64,000 bases of DNA from Sipunculus nudus (taxonomy: Eukaryota; Annelida; Sipuncula; Golfingiida; Sipunculidae), in the NCBI GenBank assembly GCA_026874595.1, contig CM049318.1, positions 23,872,456 through 23,936,455 on the forward strand, written 5' to 3'. Below are positions 44,041 to 55,979 of the stretch, in pieces. The notes beneath the pieces were generated by a model that was not told the origin of the DNA, made no database searches, and was given only the letters and a program-made list of their open reading frames with translations. The position numbers and the translations under genes are program-made. The stretch's first letter is position 1, and every line of letters begins with the position of its first letter.

Positions 44041-45365
44041 TCAGATAACATATTCATCTGCAATAGAATATTTTGATTGAGGGTAAAGTAGGAAGCAGTT
44101 ATTAGATAGCCTCAAAATCTACCTGACAAACACACGTGTGAAATAGGGATTCAGCGCTTGAGCTCCAGCTGATCGCAATGTTATGGCAGATGTTCAGATG
44201 AACCCTGCTTGATGCAACAGAAGGTCATCTAACACGTCATACGGGGGCTGGATGTATTGCTGAACACCTCTTAATGAATCTTGCTGAAAGGTCGCTCCTA
44301 TTTGCACTGATTTTGTCACGTATGCCTACGTTTTGTTCTTTTAAGGAACCCGGTTTAGACCATTTAAGTTGCCTTTGTATACATGAGGGGTGCAGGCGTG
44401 AGCTTCCTGTGTTCAAAAGAATTTTTATTACCTGCGCATCATCCTCAAGGGAAGACTACACGGAGATACCAATTCTTCCAGTTAAGTTGTCAAAACCCTT
44501 GCAGGTTCTGTAAGGGGTTATAACTCTCTCTCTCTGTCTCGCTTTCTCTCTTTCTCTTTGCAGTGATAACAACCCAACTAATATATATGATCATTCTTGT
44601 AGTGGTAAATTTAAGCTTTCACAAAAAGAAGATATACCTGTTTTCAGAGTCACAAATTGTAATGTTTCTTTATTTTTTAAATGTAATTAGTAATTATATG
44701 AATCCTTTAATTATTATTGTAACTTTCGAGATAGAATAGGTTAAAAGCTCGCATCCCTTAACGGATATAATATTTTACTAGGCAACAATAGATCTATCAT
44801 TTTTTCTTATCCCTTTTGTGGTTATGAATATCAGAATATTTCAAAGCCTGAATTGGGGATTGGTTCTCAAAATGCATTAGGTATAATACATGTAACAAGT
44901 CTGTGCAGAATCAGCATTAGATACCTAAATATTGGAACTGACTCATAAATGCTTATTTTACCAAGTCCTAATTTCAGATTAAACATAAAACATACACGAG
45001 CACTAGTTACCATGCCGACATGTACACTTAGAAAGAATATTTCGAAAGCACACTGTAATTAACGGTGGCTCTTTTTTATGTTACCGTACTCATATATTGT
45101 GAGTTCATGAAAGAATAGTACTCCAGATTCACACCTTAATGCCCTAGGCAGATGCTTATTATATCATGTCACGAAACCTTTTAGCAAAGTCTTCAAATAT
45201 GTACACCTACACGGGCACACCTTAGTGTTTTCAGACTTCAGTAATGGGGAATAATGATCTAGACTAGAGATGTCAAGGACTGCATGCTTTCAGCAATATT
45301 TAAAGCTGACACAAATTATCTGATGACCAAAAATCATGTTAAATCACGTGTTTAATCATTTCTGC
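44041..45365. other. Unassigned spacer
   Basis: AT-rich DNA with a CT-rich run at 44524-44558. The 79-codon frame at 44274-44513 has no recognised domain. Confidence 0.45.
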
Positions 45366-45369
45366 CAAG

Positions 45370-46112
45370 AATGACGTCAGATGACCCCGGTTCAGGTACA
45401 AGCAGTTACTGTAGTCCGTTGATTAATAATCCGTCTGTTGCACGTGGGATTTACAAACAAAATCTCTCTGTTTCCGAGACGAAACCCGAGGGAGATATCA
45501 GGGCATGGTACAGATGATTATTGTACATACTGTACATTTCTGATCAAACGGCTGAAGCTTACTATGATCTATGTTGTCATTCAACAGTAGATTCAAATTA
45601 CATCGGGTTACATAGCAGGCTGAGTAATGACCATCCAATTTATAGACTTCTGACTATTATCTCCACATAAACACTGTAAGCGAAACGTCAAAAACGAAAC
45701 AATGGTTTGATACTTTGGAAATATGATACATAGACATTAAGACCCGTTTTATTTTGACATTTGATCTGACGTACAGCAGAAAGGCTAAGAGTTGGGTTTA
45801 TCTAGATTTATAAATTCAAAATAATGGAAGGTTCTCAGACGAACAGGGTATTTATACATGGAGGAGCGGCTTGGCCATATTCTTAACTGTCCAGTTTCAT
45901 TTAAAATGAATAACGTTAGATGACCCCGGTTTAGGTACAAGCAACAAAACCTCGCTGAGACGAAACCCGAGGGAGATAGATATCCGGGCATGGTACAAAT
46001 AATTATTGTACATACTGTACATTTCTGATCTGTACATTTTTTATTCATTCAGGATATTTATACATGGAGGAGCGGCTTTGACATATATTTTTTTTCTCCA
46101 GTTTCATTATAA
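45370..46112 (+). repeat. Interleaved local duplication (A-B-A'-B')
   Basis: Block A (45370-45548) and block A' (45908-46030) share AGATGACCCCGGTT, AGGTACAAGCA, ACGAAACCCGAGGGAGAT, GGGCATGGTACA and TTATTGTACATACTGTACA. A' lacks about 78 bases of A. Block B (45844-45903) and block B' (46049-46112) share TTTATACATGGAGGAGCGGC and CCAGTTTCATT. The order shows a segment containing A and B was duplicated, then partly deleted. No coding function seen. Confidence 0.85.
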
Positions 46113-47770
46113 AACATGTCCTGTTGCATATAAATAGGCGTTTCTGCAGGTGTAGGAAATAGTTTTAATATTTATGTAATATCTTTTAAGAGCATGCGCA
46201 TTGTTTATAATGATCTTTTGCTGATTTCCGGTTTCTAACGGTTATTTAATATATTTGTATGTCATAAACCAGAGTTTTCCGATTCAAATAAAAAAGGTTC
46301 CACAATACTGGAACATAATTTATGTGTATATATTTACTAGTATAAATGTTTGAAAGTTATCAGGACAAAGAGGAAGTTGGAAATATTTTAAAGAATCATC
46401 TTCGATTTCAGTGTGTTTGAATCGAAAAGAAAAAAAAATGGTTGTGCTAAAAATTGAAATATGTTTCCATAATCACCGTACCATTGATTCTTACATTTCC
46501 TTACAGCTTTTATAAGATGCATGCCAACACTAAATAAGACTTACTGGATTTTGGTTTGAAGGCTTGTCGAATTCACATGAATGTTCCCATTATTATCGTG
46601 GACTCGGGTAATTTGAATTTGATCTAAGAATAAAACCTGAAAAACAAGTGTGTTCTGATATATTTCCTTTGCAACGAGACCCAGCCAAGCAGCATGCGAG
46701 GCTTCCCGTAAGAAAAGTTTACCGTTTCAGTAAAGATGCGTGATTTACTACCATAAGTACTCCATAAAACTAAACTAAGCTCATTACGTGCGTCATCACG
46801 GCTGGAACTAACAAAAACATCCAAAAGTGCATTGTAAATTTTAGTTTCATGCGGATTCATGCCTTATATAATAACGCTTTTCCGAGCGTTTCGTCCTTTT
46901 TTTTATCAGCGTTAAAAAAGAATACCAATTTGCTTATTATATCACCTGATAACTACTTTCATCGTTTTAGTCCATTTAAATATATCATTGTAACGTTGCC
47001 ACCATTTGAAAAATTGTTCTTTACAAGGGACGGCAATTTGCGTGGACCAAGTCGGATTATTTAAACCATGCTTTATTAAAAAGGTGGTCATTAAAACACT
47101 TTCTTCTGGAGGACAGGACTGCGACAATAAAAGCAGCACGCGAGCACTATAAAATGTATCGGTGCCTCGTTAATGGCCTAATCATTGTGAACAGCACGTG
47201 CTTTAGACAAGATCATCCTGACAGCGGAGGAAACGAGTGACGTGTTGTTAATAATTAGTGGGTGAAATCTACGTGAAAGCCGCCTATGCACGTCATGGAG
47301 GGGAGCCTTACAGCCGAAGAACATCCAAGATTATACTACTAAATACCGACTTGCACCGAACCCACCTGAAAACGTATGGTTAAGCTTTGTTTTGACAGAC
47401 AATAGCCGCTTTTTTACGATCACCAGGAACATATGTCAGCTATTTCTTTTTGGCCACTGAAGGTTTACCGAAGCTCCAGTAAGCCCAAACAATGAAAAAA
47501 GCCATGAAACTGTCACTGATGGGACGTATATCTTCCTCTACTCCGCGGTGTATTGTCCCATAACTGTCACTCAAACCCCCTGTAAGAGTTAAAGATAAAC
47601 GGGACATATAAGTGAAATATAAACATGTGAAACTCAAATGGGTCTGTCCTTACAATTTTCAAATGTTGAGCAATTACAAAATGCATCACAATCACAGCTA
47701 ACATTTAAACACCTGCTGTAAATAAGTGTCCTTGGCGTGATTTAGTATAATCCAGTCTATTCTAAAAAAA
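46113..47770. other. Unassigned region
   Basis: AT-rich. The 78-codon minus frame at 46624-46860 (MNPHETKIYNALLDVFVSSS...) has protein-like composition but no recognised family, no supported splice sites, and overlaps a plus-strand frame at its end. Confidence 0.35.
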
Positions 47771-47777
47771 ATGGTCC

Positions 47778-47862
47778 TTAACCGGCCTCTGTGGTTAAGG
47801 GATAGAACACGTTACAAAACCGGAAGGTTATGAGTTCGAATCTCAGCCGAAGGTTGAGATTT
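47778..47862 (+). mobile_element. tRNA-derived SINE head, family S1, copy 1
   Basis: Starts ACCGGCCTCTGTGGTTAAGG and carries an A box TGGTTAAGGGA (from 47792) and a B box AGTTCGAATCT (from 47833), 41 bases apart. The TGAG TTCGAAT CTCA arm would fold like a T arm. The same ACCGGC(C/T)TCTGTGGT start and GAGTTCGA...AGCCGA end occur on the minus strand at 59694-59775. The acceptor arms do not pair, so a SINE is favoured over a tRNA gene. Confidence 0.6.
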
Positions 47863-48690
47863 TTTAACGTTCTACCGTTCGATCAAAGATTAAGAGCTCT
47901 GCAGGCTAAATGGGAAGGTCGTACCCCACGGCCGTGTTTCCTTGCAAACGAGTGCGCTTTTCGGGGATTATGACCCAGCAATGGGAAAGTTTATATACCG
48001 AATGCCAGCAGGTGCAGAAGTCACCGGGCCTGGCTAACATTGAGATATAAAGCGAATAAAACGTGTGCTGCTGCCTTGTCATGACGTCCGAAACCGGGGT
48101 TGAATTCTGCAAATGTTCAAACTTAGTTCAGCTTGCTTTTAAATGGAGGTGGTTACCTCTGTCAAAGAAAAAAAAATCGTTGCTAAATAGTGAAAAATTC
48201 ATATTTTCCTGGCTAAAAATAGCTTTGGGGAGAACTGCATGGCCCATTTTCCTGAACACTCCAAGATCATCTTTTCTCCATATTTGATTTTTAATTGGTT
48301 TTTTTTTTATCTTTAATCATGTAAAACATCGTATGTTTAGGCAGGTCGGACTCAATGCGTAATGAAAACATAAGTCCTTATATCCAAACCTTCACATGTC
48401 ATGCTCGTGAAAACTTGGTTATCTTTGTTCAAGACAACTGAAAGCATTCAATTTAGGTAAATTTTCTCTGTAAAATAAAGAAAATGTGTTATTCTGTTTC
48501 ATTGTAATTAACTAGAAAAATATTTTGTACAATATTCCAGTCAGGATTTTTACCGTTTTGCATTTATGTGAATTCCTCTATGTCATGGAAAGTAACCAAG
48601 ACATATTCGCACAGTAGTGATATCTTGAAAATTATCTGCACTATTCATATTTGCTTGATTAGTTGTTTTCTTCGAAGCAATCCCATTTAG

Positions 48691-49175
48691 CCGTGACAAC
48701 ACGGCTCAGTAGGCAATCGGATAATTGGGATGGTAAGCCTACTCGAGTCGTGATACAAGTAATATCGAGGAATGTATCGCTGTTGTCTTGCATCAGGTTG
48801 CATTTATATTCTGATAAACGGCCAATAATCTCAATATTATGCATATAATGATGAATAAACACAATAGTATACATGTGAGCTCACAACCAAAACTGGAAAA
48901 CGGTCTCCATGGACACGGGTCATTTCCTGTATTGCCTGCAAGCTGCAAGCGATGCTTGTATTCATGCGGTCAAAAATTCAACAAACATGCCGATAGGTTT
49001 ACCAACGTGCTGGGTTAAAACGGAATTTTTCACGCTCATGTTTCGTATTATTAGAAATTACACAAAAAAATGCTAACAGTTGGTGTGGTTATATTGATTG
49101 ACAGTGTACCAGTAGGCCATTTAGCGTTGTGACGAAATGACGAAAATATTTGCATCTTCATAAGGCCTTATAATG
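48691..49175 (+). repeat. Dispersed repeat DR-B, copy 2 (longest)
   Basis: Matches 63062-63520 over most of its length: GGTAAGCCTA, GAGCTCACAACC, GCTTGTATTCATGCGGTC, AATTCAACAAACATG, TTACCAA(C/T)(G/A)TGCTG, GATTGACAGTGTAC, AGGCCATTT and CATCTTCATAAGG. The frames at 48659-48874 on both strands are by-products. No terminal repeats resolved. Confidence 0.75.
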
Positions 49176-50287
49176 CGTTCCTCATACTTAGATGTAGAGA
49201 CACTCTGGTGCCAGTATGTGGTCGTAACGCCAGAGGGTTGAAATGACGCTAGATCCCATTAGGTGAAAGATATAGCATGGTTCCTGCTATGATATGCGGT
49301 TTTGGGCCGGGTAAAAAAAGCGTTACCCCACTCTAAACTTTAATACCGATTCAAGTCCCCTTGCCACCAAGCTCTCCCCTTAGATAGATTTCAGATGGAT
49401 GCTGGCCTCGGAGTAATTTTGGGTTGCATCCCCGCCTATTTATCGGACCCTGAGAAATTTATTTCTTCCAGTTTCTCAAAACCGCCTCTGGGGGCATCCA
49501 TTTTGCGTACAAACTGACCCCGGATATCACAGTGCGCATGTCAAAATTATTGGTAAAACGCTAGTGTAACAAAGACGCTGGACTTCGGAGTGGCAGATAC
49601 ATGGTTAAAATCCCACCAACGCATTGAATCTATGTACCACTACAATTTCCCTGTCTATTTTCCTAAAATAAACCCGCAGAAACGGGCAATGACAATGGGC
49701 CAGTTTTGCTACCAACGTCTTTCAGATGCCCTACGCTACAGAATGCACACCAATTTGGCCCTTTGAATTTGGCACACAATTGCATTCCCGGCAGCATCAC
49801 AAAGCAGTTCATGCGCACAACATCGCACCGCTGTCCCCCTTGCCGTTGCTGACCTTCACCTTGGCCAATTGCCACACAATTATTAATAATTGGTTCCGTA
49901 TTGACCACCAGACAGAGCAATATACCCTTCCTGTGCAACGGGACCCAAAGGGTTCCTATAATCTCGTATAGTCTAAATGTAAATATGCGATTGGCAAATT
50001 AACAGCAATGCTGGTTTGTAAATGCGTTTCGCATCAGCACTATCCATGAAAAAAACATTGCAGGTCACAATCTCTAGGCGGACAGTTAAATGATTTAACG
50101 TGAATATATGAGTTGCTACAAAATGTTCCTTGTACAAAGATCAAACAGATCTATGCTCAGAAAATTAAAATTCGTCCGAACACAGTAGCAGTATTGATGG
50201 ACCAAATGTCGACATTTCTCCCTTGCGGTGTATAAACCATCTAAAGGAGTTCAAAGGTTTCCGAGAATCATAAAATTTCAGTGTGTG
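49176..50287. other. Unassigned region
   Basis: 49660-49980 has balanced base composition with long open frames on both strands (91 codons minus at 49663-49938, 81 codons plus at 49726-49971). Neither matches a family I know. It could be the interior of an unidentified element. The rest is ordinary AT-rich DNA. Confidence 0.35.
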
Positions 50288-50453
50288 ATGTTGTGCTTTT
50301 ACCTGTTTAGCAAAACATTTATGTTTTATCTGTATTATTATGTTGTTCCCTGATCATATAACCTTTTTTTTATCGAAAACCTGTAATAAGATTATTAAAT
50401 ATATATATCGGAATGATATCTGAAAGTGCCCGAGAAAAAAATACTTTTTTGTC
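50288..50453 (+). mobile_element. MITE family M1, copy 4 (right part only)
   Basis: Colinear with the interior and right end of the copies at 3.6 and 4.2 kb: GTGCTTTTACCTGTTTAGCA, TTTTATCGAAAAC, GATATCTGAAAGTGCCCGAG, then a degraded end. The left end is missing or unrecognisable. Confidence 0.6.
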
Positions 50454-51382
50454 CTAAAAAATGTTTTCCATCGACGAAACAGGTTCAACTAATGCTTTTA
50501 ATATTTGGTAAGTTTCTTGAAGGCTTAAGCTTTTTTATCGATAAAAAACACAAAGCTGCCATTATCTGCTTTAGTCCTCTGAAAGGACACATTACACCCT
50601 GTGATATGTATGAAGGACACGGCTCTAAATGTCCATCAGCTAATACTTAAGAATTGTCGAGATGTTAGAAAGTTCTCTGTAATCTCACCTCTGATAATCC
50701 GTGTCGGGTTACAAAGCAAGTAACGTCGAGGTAAGAGTGTTTATTACGGAGAGATTAATTGGTGGCGTTTCACGCGGGGCTCTCAGCAATCCCCATAGCG
50801 TTGACCGTCCGCTTTATCATCATATCTCCACACTTTCTTCCCCTTTAAGATTAACTAAACTTAATTTAGTCATTATGTCGAGAAGGATATCTGAGCGTTA
50901 GATCCTTTCATATTATCAAATATCAAACGGCTTATAAACTTCCAGAATGCAGGCTCCTACTCTATAACGCCGCCGGCATTCCGGTGTTACTTAATAATAA
51001 AGACGCAAGGCATCTGTATTGATAGTTTTATAATTAATCTTTCCATTAACATTTAATAGCTAACATTCTTGCAAAATATATTTTCGACATTGCTCCGATT
51101 TACGCTTCCCCATGGAGTGAATCTGATGCAAAATATAACAGTCCTCCGGGCTGCTAGGCGATGATAGGAGCTTTCGTTCAAGGGTAATTAAAATTTGACT
51201 TCTAAAGCAGTTAAACCATTACGCCGGTATGATATTAAAGTGCTACAGCTTTTATCATGGAGATATCTTCATCATCATATGACAAACAAGAGCCATCTGC
51301 CACACTGCTGTGAAGGTCAAGGATTGTATATTTATAGAAATCCTTTGCTCACAATGCACAGGGGTTCTAAAACACCAGTTGC

Positions 51383-51383
<1 letters not shown>
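50454..51383. other. Unassigned spacer
   Basis: Nothing recognised. Short frames at 50426-50650 and 50701-50901 have no domain. Confidence 0.45.

Positions 51384-51456
<73 letters not shown>
51384..51456 (+). repeat. AT then GT microsatellite
   Basis: About 53 bases of AT followed by 20 of GT. All four frames called across it are artefacts. Confidence 0.97.
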
Positions 51457-52974
51457 AGCGAGGAGAGTAACGTAGGCCATCTAATATGTTGAATAAGAAA
51501 AATATATATATAAAAAATAGGGGATTTTGTGATATACACTTTACGGTAAAGGTAGTTGAAGTTTCCTTCAAATGTAACTATTTTGATTACAAAGCGTGAC
51601 AGTTGAGATATTTAGACCCGGCCATCCCCACCACAACTAGAAGGTCGTCTAGAGTAGAAACGACCTCTGGTGGAAAGGTGAGCCATCTGCAGCTCACGGG
51701 AATTTCTACCGACGAACTTTTTCCAAACAGTTTTGTTTTGCATAAATAAAGTTAAAGGGGATGTTGTTTGAATTGTCATGTAAGATCAGTTACATCTTCA
51801 ATTCAAGTAAATACAGATCCACTGACGAACTAAGTGAATAAAGCTTCACTGTTGGTTTTACACATGATAAATAACCTGGGGTTTTCCTGTTTCTAGGGGG
51901 ACAGTGACAGGGACATTGTAGGTCACGTGGTCCAATTTGTTTACATGACCCGGGGTCACAAAGACACAAACGTGATGTAGAAGAGGGTGTGGTTTGGTTT
52001 GCTCTGGTTGGCTCTAGCCTTTATGCCATGCAGGTGCCCTCAATAAAACATTGTTTGATATCCATGTATGTTTAGCATAATCTTAAACAAAACTGATGGT
52101 ATCATTCAAATAATTTCAAATCTGTCCCCAATCAAAGACATGTTGCCATGCTGGAGTAATTTTATTTCACTGCATTCGGACCAGGATTATAAAAAAAAAT
52201 GAGATACTCAAGCCGTGATTTTCTTAATCTTGTTTGACTGTAGAAACAACAAATCCTCAGGTAAAATAGTTTAATATCATTATTTATTTTAAAATGTATA
52301 AAAGAGGCCTAGACTTCAGGTGTTAAGTAGATGTAATATAGGGATTATGTATACAGTAACGTATCATGTTTTATGAAGCTCAGCAAAGAACTATGGTCAC
52401 TCACAGGTTTTCAAAATGACATTTTAAAATGAACTAAGTACACAGGCCGTTTCAGTGATGGTCATGATCATTTTTTTTATTTTAATATATTTAGCAAGGA
52501 AACAGGAAACCATGCATTTATGTCACGTGCGACTAGAAAAATCACAAAGGATTTCCTACTGGAGTGTTTTTACGCGACACTTTTAGACTCGTCCCTTTTT
52601 CATTGAATCCGTGCTGTCGCAGATTAGTGTTTTACGGATCACCAGAGTATTGTAACCAACCTCTGCAGTGCAGTAAAATTACTCATTGGCGTCCCTTTTT
52701 TTACCTTGAGGGCCTAATAGCCTATATTTTACTTATTTTGTATTGTTGTGGCATCGTTAACCCAGAAAGCTAACTCTGTGCACCAAGAATACGTTAATCA
52801 TAGAACTCTTTGAACATCTTTGTGTCCTCGTCCCAGTTTATTGACGCGTAAATTATGATTTTCTGATATCCTCGGAAAGTTAATCTGATGATTAGTTCTT
52901 CCCAGGGATTAGCCATCATCAATAAAACTGCTGATTATATAGAAAACTCAAACTTGGAGCATTGGGGTATAACG
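51457..52974. other. Unassigned spacer
   Basis: AT-rich DNA with no repeat partner or coding frame that can be supported. Confidence 0.45.
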
Positions 52975-53175
52975 GTCAAGGATCTTTGCCTATACATATG
53001 GCTCTCGCCGCTGGCAGCTGGGTTCGATCCCGGCAAGGTTATGAGAGGTCGGTGGTTTCCCCGGGTTTCTCCGGTTTACTCAACCTCAAGTGGCTACCAA
53101 CGACATTATCCGAGCCAAAGAGAGTACAATGTATTAGTTATTATAAATAGTTATACAATCCATGTACAATAAATA
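52975..53175 (+). mobile_element. tRNA-type SINE, second family
   Basis: A box-like TGGCTCTCGCC (from 52999) and B box GGTTCGATCCC (from 53021) are only 22 bases apart, so the head is shortened. They are followed by GTCGGTGGTTTCCCCGGG and TCTCCGGTTTACTCAACC, a body motif of a kind common in invertebrate SINEs, and by an AT-rich tail (TACAATAAAT near 53170). The frames at 52888-53172 are by-products. Confidence 0.5.
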
Positions 53176-54111
53176 AGCTTATATTATCATATGACCTTAT
53201 TATATTCCCTTTTGTGACTGGATATATCCGCTGTACTGAGACCCTTGGTGAAAGGTTTTCATCACAGGTTTGAGCCCTCTACATCCAGAAGTGACTGGGC
53301 ACTGAGCATATATAGGCAGCAGGTAAATGTGGAGTGACTGACCTATCCAGCACAATTAGGAATGTTTGGTTTGTGTGCTCGAGAAAGGGATGGGGAAAGC
53401 TCTAATACATGCAAATGTGGGATAAGACAGTCATCGTACGTGATATGAGACAGGCAATCAAACCTTCATCATATACAGTCAGAACCATCTTTTGTGATTT
53501 TATGTTATTATAAACTTCCACCAATGTATTTAGATATTTGAATTTTCTTAAGGAACACAGTTATTAATTTTATATCTTCCGGAAACCCAATATGCCACCC
53601 ATATTATGCTTAGGTGACATTATTATGTGCCATACTAGCTAAACCGATTTAAAATTGACATTTTCTCATGCTTTACAACGCCTACCATTTATAATTATAA
53701 TTAATAATATAATATATTTTATATAGCGTATAATCCAAAGAGTGCTATCTACGTTGTATAAATGATATGAATATACATTTTATGTAAATTAGTTTTAGGA
53801 ATTCTTTGAAAAATCATATTTGATGATTGAAAGGTACAAAGGAAAAGATGATCTTAATGATAATATTAATCGATTATTTTATGCACTAGCTGTATCACCG
53901 TGACATTCGCTATGTAGCATCATACAAAGGCTGTTGACGAGTAAATACCGTCTAACATGTACATTACTCTCACAGACATTATGGATGTTGCACGGCATTT
54001 ATTCATTGCACAAGGTTCAGATTTAATGCTATTCGCTGTTTTTTGTCTAGTCTCTCTTATGTCTTGACTGAATAAGACTATTTTATATGGAATTTTAACT
54101 TCTTTGAATTA
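53176..54111. other. Unassigned AT-rich spacer
   Basis: No gene or repeat recognised. Confidence 0.5.
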
Positions 54112-54296
54112 TGTTACGCCTACATTTTGCTAAGGGGAAAAAAGTGGGCAGATCACAAATTGGAATCCATGTCGGTGGCGCACGTCCAAACGCTTCGCTA
54201 GTAAAGCGATTTTCAAAAGCGAGACAGTTCGGGTCGCTTTAATATGCATTCCGTAACACACCCACTCTTAAGAGCGTTCTACTATCAGAACTAGAT

Positions 54297-54300
<4 letters not shown>
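54112..54300 (-). mobile_element. TRIM-P fragment: LTR plus 3' part of interior
   Basis: An LTR (54112-54258, TGTTACG...CGTAACA) that on the minus strand is preceded by the polypurine tract AAGAGTGGGTG and by ATTAATCTAGTTCTGAT, the same interior found between the LTRs at 41461-41876. The copy is cut at 54300 where a GA array begins, so the primer binding site and 5' LTR are lost. The A and B boxes are degraded (GGATTCCAATTTG in place of a B box). Confidence 0.75.
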
Positions 54301-54336
<36 letters not shown>

Positions 54337-54356
54337 AGAAAGAGAAAGAGAGAGAC
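54301..54356 (+). repeat. GA microsatellite
   Basis: Uninterrupted GA followed by imperfect AGAGAAAGAG, directly abutting the TRIM-P fragment. Confidence 0.95.
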
Positions 54357-54997
54357 AGGCAGCGAGCGATTATTCCAAGGCCAGAATGTGACAGAAAAAT
54401 GAGTATTAACGTTACACCCTAGCTAGCTGAAATGGATAGCGTTCTAAATGATCTTTGTTTACAAGAATTACAGAAGCATTTAAAATCTGATACCTGTAAC
54501 ATCTTTTGCACCGTCGATATTATGATGCAAACTCTATCTCCCCGGGACAAAACACCAGAAACAAATAAACAGATCAGGTTTTCTTGAATGATGTATGAGA
54601 CGTGCAGTGTCTGCCTGTTGGCTGGACAGCGTATCCGGAAGCTCCTTTTCTTTCCTTCTGCCAATGCTGAATTGAAATCACGGATGTCAGTTACTCTAAA
54701 TGATTGATTGTGTTACAAATTAAGCCTTCTCAGGTTCAGACTTATTTTTCTTCTGGCTTCCTTGTTATTATAATAAAATTTGAAACTTCTGATGCCTGGA
54801 GTCTAAATGCGCGAAGATATGATTGGCAAGAGGGCACAAGTTTCACTAAGATAGATATCATATATATGCACACGATACCATCTTCCATTTATCTCCGTCT
54901 GTCTGAATGAAGTTACAGACAACGGCTGTCTCATGTGTCCTAACCCCTATCTAAATCAAACCCATGTAGAGCTAGATGTCTGCATTCTAAGAAATGC

Positions 54998-55281
54998 AAG
55001 CCTACGCCATATGTGTGAGCCTATTGCGGGATGCTCCAAAAACTATGTTTGCTGTCACTTATTCGGCTCATTCGTGCATAAGTTACTCTGCATTCGTGAA
55101 TATTCCTTTATTACGTTCAGACCAAAGTGATGAACCAGACCAAAATCTAATCGATTCCCGAGATGAAATGAAAATTTCATGAGATACCATTTATGATTGC
55201 GTGATTTATGTTGTGAACAAACACACAAAACACATACAAACAAACACACAACAGCGGATGAACAAATACCCTCGGCGGAGG
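54998..55281 (-). repeat. Dispersed repeat DR-A, copy 4
   Basis: Minus-strand copy running from GGCGGAGG-type sequence at 55270 to TTGCATTTCTTAGAATGC-like sequence near 54990. It contains the uninterrupted phrase CGTGCATAAGTTACTC near 55073, which is the empty-site counterpart of the hAT-like insertion at 59.5 kb. Frames at 54933-55249 on both strands are by-products. Confidence 0.75.
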
Positions 55282-55600
55282 CTATAAGATATTTAAAGCA
55301 GGGTGCAGACTACAAATAATGTGGGATTTTTTGGGTTAATATGCAAAATCGACATCGAGCATATTTTTTAAAATATAAATATACTCCGATATTTGATTTC
55401 ATTTACTTAACTTGATGCAGTCATGAGATTAGGTAATGCCTATTCACTTCGAAATTTTTTTTCAAGGTCTAGTCTGAATTCCATGTACTCAGTAGATTCA
55501 TTAAAACTGACCTATCAGGAGAGGTGAGGTGAAAAATGTGGTCATAATTTAAATGATTGCTCATCTGTACGGAACGGGCGTCTTATTTCCGAAAGTTTCA

Positions 55601-55653
55601 TTTACGCGATAATATTCCTTTCGCGAATATCGCGAACTTGAAACCCTCGTGAA
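55601..55653 (+). mobile_element. M3 MITE end fragment
   Basis: TTACGCGATAATATT, CGCGAATATCGCGAA and CTTGAAACCCTCGTGAA correspond to the right end of the element at 18760-19143. Confidence 0.55.
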
Positions 55654-55751
55654 GATAAAGCCAGCCACAGTATCGGACATTTTACTGTCGTATTGATGGT
55701 CATGAGATCCCCGAAAAACGGTATCCCGGCTGAATGAGAGCATTAAGTAAT

Positions 55752-55835
55752 GTGTGTGTGTGTGTGTGAGATGGAGACAGAGAGACAGAGAGGCAGATAC
55801 TGAGACAGAAAGACAGAGAGAAACAGATGGAGACC
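55752..55835 (+). repeat. GT then GA/CAGA microsatellite
   Basis: GTGTGTGTGTGTG followed by interrupted GAGACAGAGAGA. A further AAT/ATG array lies at 55901-55967. Confidence 0.92.
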
Positions 55836-55979
55836 GACAGATTAAGTATTTTATCCGCAATCCATTTGGAATCAACTGTGCAAAATGTTGTTCACTATCA
55901 AATAATAATAGTAATAATAATAAGAGAGATGATGATGATAATGATGATGATTATAATTATTATTACTTGTAGTTGTAAT

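Noticed and set aside
47778-47862. Possible tRNA gene
   Set aside because: The acceptor arms do not pair and a second dispersed copy exists at 59.7 kb, so it is a SINE head.
49663-49971. Overlapping 91- and 81-codon frames on opposite strands
   Set aside because: Neither matches a known family and no splice or start context favours one; left as unassigned.
51195-51571. Four overlapping frames on both strands
   Set aside because: All run through the AT/GT microsatellite; their IYIYIY and HTHTHT content is repeat-derived.
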